From NCBI GenBank assembly GCA_049323895.1, contig JBMOKT010000036.1, positions 1 through 40,910 on the forward strand: a stretch of DNA of 40,910 bases. The letters are read 5' to 3'. The notes beneath the pieces were generated by a model, which saw only the letters and a program-made list of their open reading frames with translations, ran no database searches and was not told the DNA's origin. Below, one piece after another: positions 23,903 through 33,180 of the stretch. This DNA comes from JBMOKT01 sp049323895 (GTDB lineage Bacteria; Bacillota; Peptococcia; Peptococcales; BICA1-8). A program made the translations under genes and the position numbers. Numbering within the stretch: the first letter of the stretch is position 1; each line of letters begins with the position of its first letter.

Positions 23903-24457
23903 ATGGAAAAGACGGATCTTGAGCTTGTAAATATGACGTTGATGGGTAATAAGAATGCTTATGATGAATTAGTAAAAAGATACCAAACACAGATATATTT
24001 ATATCTATGTAAAATTGGTTCTGATCCAGAGGATGCAAAAGGTATTACCCAAGGCGTTTTTATAAAAGCTTTTTTTTCACTGGACAAGTTAAAAGAACCC
24101 TCTAAAATAAGAGCTTGGCTTTATACAATTGCTACTAATAGATATCGCAACTGGAAACGTAAAAATAGATATATTAGTGTTCCTATCGAAGAAAGCATAG
24201 ACTGTAAAGTTGGTATTACTCCAGAAGAGACTTATTTAAATTATGAGAATGTTTTAGAAATAAGGAAAGCATTAGAAAATCTGACGGATATATATAAAGA
24301 AGTCTTAATTTTACATTATTTTAATAACTTAAGTTATAGCCAAATTGCTAGTCGGACTGGTATAAGTGTGCGTACTGTAGAAACTAGAATTTATCGAGGA
24401 AGGCAATTATTAAGAAATCTTTTATCAAATTTGAATAAAAATACAAATATTGTTTAA
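23903..24457 (+). CDS. ECF-type RNA polymerase sigma factor
   Basis: 184-residue sigma-70-family protein with only regions 2 and 4. Region 2 spans about residues 12-85 (YDELVKRYQTQIYLYL, PEDAKGITQGVFIKAF, IRAWLYTIATNRYRNWKRK). Region 4 spans about 115-172 (ILHYFNNLSYSQIASRTGISVRTVETRIYRGRQLLR). I chose ATG 23903 with AAGGGGGA upstream. No anti-sigma factor or sensor gene is adjacent, which is unusual for this class. It lies just before the histidine operon and could control it, but no promoter evidence supports that. Confidence 0.9.
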   Translation: MEKTDLELVNMTLMGNKNAYDELVKRYQTQIYLYLCKIGSDPEDAKGITQGVFIKAFFSLDKLKEPSKIRAWLYTIATNRYRNWKRKNRYISVPIEESIDCKVGITPEETYLNYENVLEIRKALENLTDIYKEVLILHYFNNLSYSQIASRTGISVRTVETRIYRGRQLLRNLLSNLNKNTNIV

Positions 24458-24527
24458 AATATAATTTTCTTTATTTTCTTTGAAGTATTTCTTAAATAAA
24501 ATGTGTCTAATTAGTAGAAATAAATAA

Positions 24528-24559
24528 AGATATCCTGAAAAATCAGGATATCTTTTTAT
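24528..24559 (+). terminator. Terminator after the sigma factor gene
   Basis: AAGATATCCTGA / TCAGGATATCTT stem followed by TTTTATTTA. Confidence 0.8.
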
Positions 24560-24623
24560 TTATTAACTTATTTTTAGCACCTGGCATGTGTATAAAATTT
24601 AAAAACATAAAGGAGAGAGAGAA

Positions 24624-25625
24624 GTGAAATCTATGGAACTTATGTTTATTAGTGGTAAGGATATTGAAAAAATGGAATTAACTAACAAAGAAATATTAGA
24701 TTCTATTGAGGATAGTTTGAAGGCCCAAGGAAATGGTCAAGTAGTAATCGAACCCCGGGAACACCTTATCCCAAATCCGGAATTTCAGGGTCACTTCAAT
24801 ATTTTAAGGGGCTATATTGAACCTTTAAACGTAGCTGGTGTCAAGGTAGTGGGTGACTATGTAAATAATTATAAACTTGGTTTACCGTCTGAACTAGCCT
24901 TACTTAACCTTTATGACCCAAGGACGGGAATGCCTTTAGCCATTATAGATGCGACAGAAATAACCTCTATGCGTACTGGAGCATTAACTGCACTAGGTGC
25001 TAAGTACCTGGCTAGAAAAGATAGTAAAATCTTAGGTCATCTCGGATCTAGAGGCACTGCATGGTGGAATGTAGTTATGTTGGACAGTATATTTGATTTT
25101 GAAGAGATTAGGGTTAACAGTAGAAGGCCTGAATCTATGAATGATTTTGCAAAGCGCTTAAGTGAGTATCTTGGCAAGCCGGTAAAGGCTGTTTCGTCAA
25201 GTGAAGAGTGTCTGAAAGGTGCAGATATTATAGTTGAAGCAACAAGACTTATTGAGCCTCAAGTTCTGTTGAAAACTGAATGGATTAAACCAGGGGATTT
25301 TGTAGTCCCTTACGGAACTATTAGTGCTGTCGAATTATCTTTGACAGATGTGATGGATAAAATGGTTGTTGATGACTGGGGACAATGTAAAGGTGGTAAA
25401 TTTGGCAGTTTGCGTCGTCATGTAGATACAGGGAAATTGTCATTGGAATCACTTCATGCAGAGCTGGGTGAAATAGTGGCAGGTAAGAAAACTGGAAGGG
25501 AAAATGATGAAGAGAGAATTTTATTCTGGCACCGTGGATTGTCATTAAATGATATTGCTTTAGGAAATCTAATATATGAAAAGGCTCAAAATTTGGGACT
25601 TGGACAAATGATTGAATATAGATAA
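24624..25625 (+). CDS. Ornithine cyclodeaminase/mu-crystallin family protein
   Basis: 333-residue NAD(P)-binding protein, first gene of the histidine operon. Family features are GHFNILRGYI, AGVKVVGDYVNNYKLGLPSELALLNLYDPRTGMPLAIIDATEITSMRTGALTALGAKYLA and, after it, the nucleotide-binding turn GHLGSRGTAWWN. That turn lacks the usual G-x-G-x-Q-A. ADIIVEATR follows. Members include ornithine cyclodeaminases, alanine/imine reductases and proteins of unknown activity, so the reaction is open. A role in the fate of glutamate-derived products is possible. GTG 24624 follows GGAGAGAGA; ATG 24633 is an alternative. Confidence 0.85.
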   Translation: MKSMELMFISGKDIEKMELTNKEILDSIEDSLKAQGNGQVVIEPREHLIPNPEFQGHFNILRGYIEPLNVAGVKVVGDYVNNYKLGLPSELALLNLYDPRTGMPLAIIDATEITSMRTGALTALGAKYLARKDSKILGHLGSRGTAWWNVVMLDSIFDFEEIRVNSRRPESMNDFAKRLSEYLGKPVKAVSSSEECLKGADIIVEATRLIEPQVLLKTEWIKPGDFVVPYGTISAVELSLTDVMDKMVVDDWGQCKGGKFGSLRRHVDTGKLSLESLHAELGEIVAGKKTGRENDEERILFWHRGLSLNDIALGNLIYEKAQNLGLGQMIEYR

Positions 25626-25644
25626 ATACAAGGGGGTGTGGTGC

Positions 25645-27174
25645 ATGCTTGCAGCAGATAAGGTTTCTAAAGTTATACTAACTGGAGAAACTCTAACAAT
25701 TGAGGAAGTTTATGCGATTGCAGTTAGCAAAGTAGATGTAGAAATAAGTGAGGCAGCAATGCAGAAAGTTTCCGAATCAAGAGAAGTGGTAGAAGAAATA
25801 GCTAAATCAGATAAGCTCTATTATGCTGTAAATACTGGTACTGGGTCAAATAAAAATGTACGTATTTCAAAAGAGGATTTGGAAGATTTTCAGAAACGGA
25901 TTATACTTAGCCATTGTATTGCATTGGAGCCTAATTTTCCCGAACATATTGTGCGGGCTATAATGGCAGTCCGTATAAACGGTATGCTTAAAGGAGCTGC
26001 AGGGGTCCAACCCCAGATTGTAAATTTACTAAAAGAAATGTTAAATAGAAAAATTCATCCCATTGTTCCAACTAGGGGGACAGTGGGTTCTTCTGATATA
26101 GGTCCTTTATCCCATTTGACTTTGCCATTAATTGGATTAGGAGAGGTTTACTACCAAGGTCGAAAAGTCAGCAGTAAAGAAGCTTTTGATAAGGAAAATC
26201 TAAAAACTATCAACTTAGGAGCTAAGGATGGTATAGGTATTATTAATAGCAATGCCGCAAGTATTGGTTACGCAGCATTACTTCTATGGGATTGTAGAGA
26301 ACTAATAAATTTGGTAGATGTCTCATATGCGCTTAATCTAGAAGGCTTTAGGGGTAATGTTAGCCCTTTATATCCCGATTCCTATGAATTAAGACCGCAT
26401 CCAGGTCAGATTGAAAGTGCTAGCATAATTAGAAACGTACTGGAGGGGAGCTTTCTCTGGAATCCTGATACAGCTCGAAGTGTGCAAGATCCTATAAGTT
26501 ACAGGTCATCAACCCAGGTGCACGGTACATGTAGAGAAGCCCTTGAATTCGTTGAGAATGCCATAAGAATTGAAATGAATTCTATGGGTGATAATCCTAT
26601 GATTTCAATAGAAAAGAGAGATATGCTTTCCCACGGACAATTCCAAATAACTAAAATTGCAGTGAGTTTCGATTTTCTAAAAATTGCTTTAGCAAATCTA
26701 TCTACTACCTTATGTACTAGGATTCTTCGTTTAGTTGATCCTACTTTTAGTGATTTAACGGCATTTCTTTCTCCTAACCCAGGTATATGTTGTGGTTATT
26801 CGACTTTTCAAAAAACCATTAGTCACCTACATAGTGAAATTAGACATCTTGCAAATCCAACTAGTATGGATTATTTACCTCTAAATAGGGATGTTGAGGA
26901 TATTAGTACTATGGCGCCTTTAACAATATCTAACACCGAAAAACTTATTAAAAACTTAAGGATATTAATAGGTGTTGAATTTATGCTTGCTACTCAAGCA
27001 GTTGATCTATTAGAAAAACCTACTCTGGGAAAGGGAACGAAGATTGCATATGACCTGGTGCGCTCCGTAGTACCTTTTCTTGATGAAGACCGAATTATTT
27101 CGACTGATGTAGATAAAGTACATGAACTGTTATTGTCGGGTAAATTTATCACTGAACTTAATAAGTACTTTTAG
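25645..27174 (+). CDS. hutH: Histidine ammonia-lyase family protein with non-canonical MIO loop
   Basis: 509-residue protein of the aromatic amino acid lyase family, placed to turn histidine into urocanate and ammonia. YAVNTGTGSNKNV (catalytic Tyr region) is near residue 56. Normal enzymes have G-A-S-G-D-L-A-P, from which the MIO cofactor forms. Here the segment reads RGTVGSSDIGPLSH, one residue shorter and without A-S-G. The VQDPISYRSSTQVHG segment replaces the usual QD-x-Y-S-x-R, with Ile for Tyr. The operon has no second lyase, so this divergent form presumably does the job, or acts on a related substrate. ATG 25645 follows AAGGGGGTG. Confidence 0.82.
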   Translation: MLAADKVSKVILTGETLTIEEVYAIAVSKVDVEISEAAMQKVSESREVVEEIAKSDKLYYAVNTGTGSNKNVRISKEDLEDFQKRIILSHCIALEPNFPEHIVRAIMAVRINGMLKGAAGVQPQIVNLLKEMLNRKIHPIVPTRGTVGSSDIGPLSHLTLPLIGLGEVYYQGRKVSSKEAFDKENLKTINLGAKDGIGIINSNAASIGYAALLLWDCRELINLVDVSYALNLEGFRGNVSPLYPDSYELRPHPGQIESASIIRNVLEGSFLWNPDTARSVQDPISYRSSTQVHGTCREALEFVENAIRIEMNSMGDNPMISIEKRDMLSHGQFQITKIAVSFDFLKIALANLSTTLCTRILRLVDPTFSDLTAFLSPNPGICCGYSTFQKTISHLHSEIRHLANPTSMDYLPLNRDVEDISTMAPLTISNTEKLIKNLRILIGVEFMLATQAVDLLEKPTLGKGTKIAYDLVRSVVPFLDEDRIISTDVDKVHELLLSGKFITELNKYF

Positions 27175-27268
27175 AAGAGGGTAACTTTTAGAAAAGAAGG
27201 TGATTGTCTCAGAGATAGTTTTTTAAATGTCATGTTTGAGTTAAAAAATAATAACAAGGAGGATTTGT

Positions 27269-28687
27269 ATGGTTAATATTCAATGGACATCATTAGACTG
27301 GTTCGCAATTATCTTATATTTAGCGGCATTAGTTTTAATTGGATGGTACGTATCAAAGAAAGTTACAAGTAGTGATGACTATTATGTAGCGGGTAGGGCA
27401 TTAACTTACCCTATCGCGGTGGGTACAATAATGGCCACATGGTACGGTTCAGGAGCAGTTTTTGGTACAGCTGAATTAGCTTTTGGTGTTGGTATTGCAG
27501 CATTTGTAGTATGGTGTATTCCTGCTCACCTTGGCAGAATTCCCCTTGCTTTATGGGTAGCGCCGAAAGTAAGAAATATTGAAGGGACTACTATTCCTGC
27601 ATTATTAGGTCAATTATACGCTAAACCGGTTGCTATTTTAGGAGCTATCCTTATCGTATTGTTTAGTACAAGATTACAGGATATAGTTTCAGTAGGCATA
27701 ATGGGTAATAGCATTACTGGTATTGAAAACTGGGTTGTTGGCAGTATAATAGTTGGAATAGTTCTAATTTATACCTTATTTGGTGGGCTATGGTCCGTAG
27801 CAATGACTGATGTTCTGCAGTTCTTATTAATGACTACAATCACCTTGTTATTATTACCAATTCTTTGGATTAAAGTAGGTGGTTTTGAGGGATTACAAGC
27901 AGTTTTGCCTGCAGGACACTTTACACCTACAGGTGGGATGCCTTTCTCAAGGCTTTTAGTATTTTTCCTTTTAGGATTTCAGGTATATGCTGATCCAGCA
28001 GCATATCAGCGTTTTAGTGCTGCAAATTCCGCAAATACAGCAAAAAGAGCATATTTAACTTGTTTAATTGTTTGGTTAGCATTTGACGTAGTTATGACTT
28101 TATTAGGTATTGCTGCACGGGGATTATATCCAGAAGTCGCACCTGCTAAAGCTTTCTTAGCAGCAGCTATTAATAATTTGCCGCCATTTGTTGCAGGTTT
28201 ATGGATTGCTTCTATTCTTTCAGCCATCATGTCAAGTATGGACTCCTTCTTCTTAGTTGGCGCAACTACCCTGGCTAATGATATCTATAAACCATTGTTC
28301 AAGAAAGATGCTACAGATGCAGATTTAATAAAAATGACTAGGATATTTGTTATATTGATAGGTGGAATTGGTTGTGCAGCTGCCTTCCAATTTAAAATGG
28401 TATTAGATGCAGCTATCTTCCTAGGTGGATTATACTTAGCCTCAGCCTTAGTTCCGGTTATTGGTGGTCTTTTTTGGACTGGAAGAAGAACAGTTGCAGG
28501 GGGCTTCATGAGCATGCTGGCAGGAATGGTTACAACATTTATCTGGCAACTGCTTAAGAACCCATATGGTCTGAAGCCAATGTTAATAGCTCTTCCTATT
28601 TCGTTTGTATTCTTTCTAATTGGCAACCAATTTGGCAAGCCCCTGACAAGTGGAACGAGTAGTTCTTTCGAAAACTATGGTTCTTAA
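27269..28687 (+). CDS. Sodium:solute symporter family (SSS) transporter
   Basis: 472-residue membrane protein with about 13 hydrophobic segments, of the SSS family that drives uptake with Na+. Landmarks are SSDDYYVAGRALTYPIAVGTIMATWYGSGAVFGTAELAF at the N-terminus (typical first half of the 5+5 repeat), LFGGLWSVAMTDVLQF, YADPAAYQRFSAA and ASILSAIMSSMDSFFLVGATTLANDIYKP. It lies inside the hut operon between hutH and hutU, so histidine (or urocanate) is the likely substrate by context. AAGGAGG precedes the ATG. Confidence 0.9.
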   Translation: MVNIQWTSLDWFAIILYLAALVLIGWYVSKKVTSSDDYYVAGRALTYPIAVGTIMATWYGSGAVFGTAELAFGVGIAAFVVWCIPAHLGRIPLALWVAPKVRNIEGTTIPALLGQLYAKPVAILGAILIVLFSTRLQDIVSVGIMGNSITGIENWVVGSIIVGIVLIYTLFGGLWSVAMTDVLQFLLMTTITLLLLPILWIKVGGFEGLQAVLPAGHFTPTGGMPFSRLLVFFLLGFQVYADPAAYQRFSAANSANTAKRAYLTCLIVWLAFDVVMTLLGIAARGLYPEVAPAKAFLAAAINNLPPFVAGLWIASILSAIMSSMDSFFLVGATTLANDIYKPLFKKDATDADLIKMTRIFVILIGGIGCAAAFQFKMVLDAAIFLGGLYLASALVPVIGGLFWTGRRTVAGGFMSMLAGMVTTFIWQLLKNPYGLKPMLIALPISFVFFLIGNQFGKPLTSGTSSSFENYGS

Positions 28688-28700
28688 GGGAGGAAATTAA

Positions 28701-28895
28701 ATGAAAAAAAATGTAAATACAAGTTTGGATTATTTTTTAGCTGTATTTATTATCGTAGAGGCAATAGTTCTATATTTTGCTTTAACACGGCAAATTAGTT
28801 TTATAGGATATTTTTTACCTACTGTTGTTGCTATATTTGCAATTTATATTTCTGTCACAGCTCTAATAAGCTTCAAGAAGATTATGAAAAAATAA
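28701..28895 (+). CDS. Small membrane protein next to the SSS transporter
   Basis: 64-residue protein with two hydrophobic segments (YFLAVFIIVEAIVLYFAL and FIGYFLPTVVAIFAIYISV) and Lys-rich ends. It starts 13 bp after the symporter with GGGAGGAAA upstream. Small membrane proteins are often encoded next to SSS permeases, so it is probably an accessory subunit. No family recognised. Confidence 0.7.
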   Translation: MKKNVNTSLDYFLAVFIIVEAIVLYFALTRQISFIGYFLPTVVAIFAIYISVTALISFKKIMKK

Positions 28896-28908
28896 CTATC
28901 ATGTAAAT

Positions 28909-28940
28909 AGGCATTCAGATTTAATCTGAATGCCTTCATT
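28909..28940 (+). terminator. Hairpin inside the hut operon
   Basis: AGGCATTCAGAT / ATCTGAATGCCT stem, followed by TTCATTCT only. It is probably a partial terminator or processing site after the transporter pair. Confidence 0.5.
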
Positions 28941-28965
28941 CTAAAAAAAGATAGGGTGATACTGC

Positions 28966-29484
28966 ATGGAATTATTATCGACTCCATTACAAATTCCCAA
29001 AGAGAAATTTATAAAGCAAGCTCAGAATAAGGGAGGTCTTCTGGGAAAACTAATGGTCAAGGAAGATTTGCATGACTTTATATTAGAGTATTGGGGATAT
29101 TACAAAATAACTTTATATTATGAGTTAGATACAAGAAAATTCATATTTGGGAAGAAAAAGATATCAGGGATAATTGAAATGATTGTAGATGGAAGGTCTG
29201 GTTCTTGTGCTGTATCAACAGAAGAAGTAAAAATGGTAAAGGTTAAGGGAAATACATTTTCAAATGGATGCTTTAATATTGACAAAGCCGATGCTATTGG
29301 GCGTGCTCGACACTATGCCACTAGAATTCTTTTCAGGCGATACAGAGGATTAGCTTCATTCAATAAATCTGAAGTGTCTATTTTTTATCGACCTTTTTGG
29401 ATTGCGTATTATGGAAACCCTCATGAATGTTCTAACCCCAGATTTCTACCTTTTGAAGCGGATGGTATGACTTTTAAACGATGA
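28966..29484 (+). CDS. Uncharacterised 172-aa protein in the hut operon
   Basis: Not recognised. It has no signal peptide and no membrane segment. It contains KEDLHDFILEYWGYYKITLYYELDTRKF, a basic KKKISGIIEMIVDGRSGSC segment and, near the end, EVSIFYRPFWIAYYGNP followed by LPFEADGMTFKR. The aromatic-rich F-Y-R-P-F-W-I-A-Y-Y pattern after a V-D-G-R-S-G strand resembles the repeat seen in some PepSY-like/YpeB-type small domains, but only loosely. The position between the transporter and hutU suggests a histidine-linked role. The start ATG lies about 10 nt after AGGGTGA. Confidence 0.75.
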   Translation: MELLSTPLQIPKEKFIKQAQNKGGLLGKLMVKEDLHDFILEYWGYYKITLYYELDTRKFIFGKKKISGIIEMIVDGRSGSCAVSTEEVKMVKVKGNTFSNGCFNIDKADAIGRARHYATRILFRRYRGLASFNKSEVSIFYRPFWIAYYGNPHECSNPRFLPFEADGMTFKR

Positions 29485-29539
29485 TATTTATTGCCTTAAA
29501 TAATTATTTTATAAAGGTGTTTTAGGGAGGCAAATAATA

Positions 29540-31567
29540 ATGACGATTAATTATGATATTAGAAAAGCAATGACAATCAAATTGGATTCTGAATTGCCTG
29601 AAATGCCCGAATTTGTAGAAGGTATAAGAAGAGCTCCAAACAGAGGATTTAAGCTTACGTTAGCTCAAACAGAAGTTGCTTTAAAAAATGCACTTCGTTA
29701 TGTACCTGAAGAATTTCATGAGCAATTAGCTCCAGAGTTTTTAAATGAGCTAATAACATTAGGACGGATTTATGCTTATAGGTTTCGTCCAAATGGAAGA
29801 ATTTTAGGAAAGGCCATAGATGACTACAAAGGGAATTGTCTTGAAGGTAAGGCCTTTCAAGTAATGATTGATAATAATCTGGATTTTGATGTGGCCCTCT
29901 ACCCTTACGAACTCGTTACCTACGGCGAGACTGGAAGTGTATGTCAAAACTGGCTACAATATAGATTAATAAAAAAATATTTAGAAGTGATGACAAATAA
30001 TCAAACACTGGTAATTGAATCGGGTCATCCATTAGGACTGTTTCCATCTAAACCAGAGGCACCGAGGGTAATTATAACTAATGCACTAATGGTTGGTATG
30101 TTTGACAACCAAGAAGACTGGGAAACTGCAGAGCAGATGGGGGTTGCCAATTACGGACAGATGACAGCTGGAGGTTGGATGTATATAGGTCCCCAAGGTA
30201 TCGTTCACGGGACTTATAATACCCTGCTTATAGCAGGCAGAAAAATGCTAGGTATCCCATCGGATGGAGATTTAAGGGGAAAATTATTTATTTCTTCAGG
30301 TTTAGGTGGTATGAGCGGCGCCCAACCTAAGGCAGTTGAAATAGCAAAAGGTGTAGGTATTATAGCTGAAACAGATTATTCCAGGATTAAAACCAGATAT
30401 GACCAGGGTTGGGTAAGCAAAGTTTCATCTGACTTGGAAGAAGTATTTAAGATAGCTAATGAGTATCAAATAAAGAAAGAGCCTATTTCAATTGCTTATT
30501 ATGGAAATATTGTTGATTTACTTGAGTATGTTGTCCAAAACAATATTAAAGTAGATTTGCTTTCTGACCAAACATCCTGTCATGTTCAATATGATGGTGG
30601 TTATTGTCCGCAGGGAGTAACTTTTGAGGAGAGAACAGACCTTCTAGTCCATGACAGAAAAAAATTCAGAGAACTTGTTGACAAAAGTTTGCGTAGACAC
30701 TTTGAACTAATTGGGATTTTAGCAGATAGGGGCACATACTTCTTTGATTATGGTAATGCTTTTATGAAGGCAGTTTATGACGCCGGAGTAAAAGAAATCT
30801 CTAAAAATGGTTTTGACGAAAAGGACGGATTTATCTTCCCCTCCTATGTTGAAGACATTATGGGGCCGGAGTTATTTGATTTTGGCTATGGTCCATTCAG
30901 ATGGGTTTGTTTAAGCGGTAATCATGATGATTTAATTAAAACAGATAAGGCAGCTATGGAGTGTATTGATCCAAATAGAAGATTTCAGGATAGAGATAAT
31001 TATAATTGGATTAAAGATGCGGAAAATAATCAACTGGTTGTCGGAACCCAGGCAAGGATACTTTATCAGGATGCAGAAGGAAGAGTCAAAATTGCCCTAA
31101 AATTTAATGAGATGGTTAGAAATGGCGAGATTGCTCCTGTAATGTTAGGGAGAGACCATCATGATGTAAGTGGTACTGATTCACCCTTTAGAGAAACGGC
31201 TAATATCAAAGATGGTAGTAACATAATGGCCGACATGGCAGTCCAATGTTTTGCCGGCAATGCGGCAAGGGGTATGAGTTTAGTAGCTCTTCATAATGGA
31301 GGGGGAGTTGGTATTGGCAAAGCAATTAATGGCGGTTTCGGCTTAGTCCTGGATGGCTCAACAAGGGTTGATAGCATTATAAAATCAGCTATTTTATGGG
31401 ATGTTATGGGCGGAGTTGCCCGTCGTTCCTGGGCAAGAAATATAAATTCAATAGAAACAAGTATAAATTTCAATAAATCTTATGCCGGTGCGGGGCACAT
31501 TACAATACCTTATATCCCTGATGAAGAACTTATTAATCAACTGGTTTCTAAGGCCTTTAATAAATAA
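29540..31567 (+). CDS. hutU: Urocanate hydratase
   Basis: 675-residue NAD+-dependent enzyme that adds water to urocanate, giving 4-imidazolone-5-propionate. Family segments are PEAPRVIITNALMVGMF, NYGQMTAGGWMYIGPQGIVHGTYNTLL, GLGGMSGAQPKA, DLLSDQTSCH, GRDHHDVSGTDSPFRETANIKDGSN and GVARRSWARN. It is about 120 residues longer than the common 550-residue form. Long urocanases are known in Firmicutes and Bacteroidetes-type hut clusters. GGGAGG precedes ATG 29540. The reaction step lies between hutH and hutI of the same operon. Confidence 0.95.
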   Translation: MTINYDIRKAMTIKLDSELPEMPEFVEGIRRAPNRGFKLTLAQTEVALKNALRYVPEEFHEQLAPEFLNELITLGRIYAYRFRPNGRILGKAIDDYKGNCLEGKAFQVMIDNNLDFDVALYPYELVTYGETGSVCQNWLQYRLIKKYLEVMTNNQTLVIESGHPLGLFPSKPEAPRVIITNALMVGMFDNQEDWETAEQMGVANYGQMTAGGWMYIGPQGIVHGTYNTLLIAGRKMLGIPSDGDLRGKLFISSGLGGMSGAQPKAVEIAKGVGIIAETDYSRIKTRYDQGWVSKVSSDLEEVFKIANEYQIKKEPISIAYYGNIVDLLEYVVQNNIKVDLLSDQTSCHVQYDGGYCPQGVTFEERTDLLVHDRKKFRELVDKSLRRHFELIGILADRGTYFFDYGNAFMKAVYDAGVKEISKNGFDEKDGFIFPSYVEDIMGPELFDFGYGPFRWVCLSGNHDDLIKTDKAAMECIDPNRRFQDRDNYNWIKDAENNQLVVGTQARILYQDAEGRVKIALKFNEMVRNGEIAPVMLGRDHHDVSGTDSPFRETANIKDGSNIMADMAVQCFAGNAARGMSLVALHNGGGVGIGKAINGGFGLVLDGSTRVDSIIKSAILWDVMGGVARRSWARNINSIETSINFNKSYAGAGHITIPYIPDEELINQLVSKAFNK

Positions 31568-31586
31568 TCTAAATGAGGGTGAAAAA

Positions 31587-32216
31587 ATGCTTAAGAATTT
31601 AAAATTAAATGAGTTTATTGATGAGTTGGCGTCATCTTCACCTGCACCAGGTGGTGGTAGTGTATCTGCTTTAGCCGGTTCAGTAAGCAGTGCCTTAGTA
31701 TGTATGGTTATAAATTTAACTGTTGGTAAAGAAAAATTTCAAGCAGTTGAAGAAGAGTTGAGTGTAGCTTTACAAGAAGTTGAAGGTTTGAAAATCAGGC
31801 TGTGTGATTATATAGATCGGGATACAGATGCATTTAACAAAGTTATGGATGCATTTAAATTACCCAAAAATAATGATGAAGAAAAGGAATTTCGCACTAA
31901 ATCCATTCAAGAGGCAATGAAAAATGCCGCTTTACTTCCTTTAGAAGTAGCTAGAGATTGTTTACAGTCTATGCATTTGGCTAAATTAGTTGCAGAAAAA
32001 GGAAATCCTAACGCTTTAAGTGATGCAGGTGTTGCAGGTCTGATGGCCTATGCAGGTTTACATGGCGCCATTCTCAATGTAGAAATTAACTTAGGTTCAA
32101 TTAAAGATGAAGGTTTTGTATCTGAATTAATCGATAAAAAAGAATCTATTCTCCAAGAAGGGAAGCTATTACAGGAAGAAATACTTAAAACAGTTCATAG
32201 TAAATTAAGCAATTAA
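31587..32216 (+). CDS. fchA: Formimidoyltetrahydrofolate cyclodeaminase
   Basis: 209-residue helical protein of the FTCD_C family that releases ammonia from 5-formimino-THF, giving 5,10-methenyl-THF. The signature SSSPAPGGGSVSALAGSVSSALVCMV is at residues 13-38. NAALLPLEVAR is near 113 and NPNALSDAGVAGLMAYAGLHGAILNVEINLG near 140-170. ATG 31587 is chosen with GAGGGTG upstream; the open frame also extends back into hutU. It acts directly after the transferase encoded next. Confidence 0.93.
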   Translation: MLKNLKLNEFIDELASSSPAPGGGSVSALAGSVSSALVCMVINLTVGKEKFQAVEEELSVALQEVEGLKIRLCDYIDRDTDAFNKVMDAFKLPKNNDEEKEFRTKSIQEAMKNAALLPLEVARDCLQSMHLAKLVAEKGNPNALSDAGVAGLMAYAGLHGAILNVEINLGSIKDEGFVSELIDKKESILQEGKLLQEEILKTVHSKLSN

Positions 32217-32246
32217 TTTACTGATGTGAAAGAGAGGCTAAAAGTA

Positions 32247-33149
32247 ATGACAAAACTCATCGAATGTATCCCTAATTTTAGTGAAGGACGGAGAAAAGAG
32301 GTAATTGATGCGCTAGCAGAAACGATAAAATCTGTTCCCAATGTAATTTTATTAGACTATTCTTCGGACCAAAGTCATAACAGGAGTGTTTTTACTTTTG
32401 TAGGTACACCTGAGGCCGTAATTGAGGCAGCTTTTTTATCTGCCAAAAAAGCTTCAGAGCTTATCGATATGAATATACATACCGGGGAACACCCTCGTAT
32501 GGGGGCAGTTGATGTAATACCTTTTGTTCCCATAAAAAATGTAACAATGGAAGAATGTATTCTTTTTTCAAAACAACTAGGAGAAAGAATGGCTTCGAAG
32601 CTCTCTATTCCTGTTTTTTTATACGAGGAATCAGCTATAAATTCAGAACGCAAGAATTTAGCCAATATCCGCAAAGGTCAATTCGAAGGTATGGCGGAAA
32701 AAATTAAAGAGCCACAATGGAAGCCTGATTTTGGGGAACAAAACATACATCCATCCTCAGGTGTGACAGCTGTTGGGGCAAGAATGCCTCTTGTTGCTTA
32801 CAATGTAAATTTAAATACATCAGACATAAATATTGCCAAACAAATTGCTAAGACGATTCGGGAAAGTAACGGTGGTCTAAAATATGTTAAATCCATTGGG
32901 GTAATGCTGGAAGATAGAAACATTGCTCAAGTATCAATAAATATGACCAATTATGAAGGCACACCTTTATATAGAGTTTTTGAACTTATTAAAATTGAAG
33001 CGCAAAGATATGGTGTTAATGTAATAGGCAGTGAAATTGTTGGTATTACACCGATGAATGCCCTTATTGATACAGCAAAGTATTACTTAAAGCTTGAAAA
33101 TTTTGATGAGCAAAGACAGGTTCTAGAAAACTATTTATTGAGTAGTTAA
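32247..33149 (+). CDS. ftcD: Glutamate formimidoyltransferase
   Basis: 300-residue transferase that moves the formimino group from N-formimino-L-glutamate to tetrahydrofolate, releasing glutamate. It opens TKLIECIPNFSEGR, followed by DQSHNRSVFTFVG, NIHTGEHPRMGAVDVIPFVP (catalytic His region), HPSSGVTAVGARMPLVAYNVNL and the C-terminal domain with SIGVMLEDRNIAQVSINMTNY. Length fits the single-function bacterial enzyme; the cyclodeaminase is the separate gene upstream. ATG 32247 follows GAGAGG; GTG 32226 is less likely. Confidence 0.95.
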   Translation: MTKLIECIPNFSEGRRKEVIDALAETIKSVPNVILLDYSSDQSHNRSVFTFVGTPEAVIEAAFLSAKKASELIDMNIHTGEHPRMGAVDVIPFVPIKNVTMEECILFSKQLGERMASKLSIPVFLYEESAINSERKNLANIRKGQFEGMAEKIKEPQWKPDFGEQNIHPSSGVTAVGARMPLVAYNVNLNTSDINIAKQIAKTIRESNGGLKYVKSIGVMLEDRNIAQVSINMTNYEGTPLYRVFELIKIEAQRYGVNVIGSEIVGITPMNALIDTAKYYLKLENFDEQRQVLENYLLSS

Positions 33150-33180
33150 TTATGGTTTTCAAGTAGGAAAGAGGTGCAAA

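Noticed and set aside
24575..24600. Sigma-54-like TGGCAT element before the hut operon
   Set aside because: The GC of the -12 element is missing at the required spacing, and no sigma-54 activator gene is nearby.
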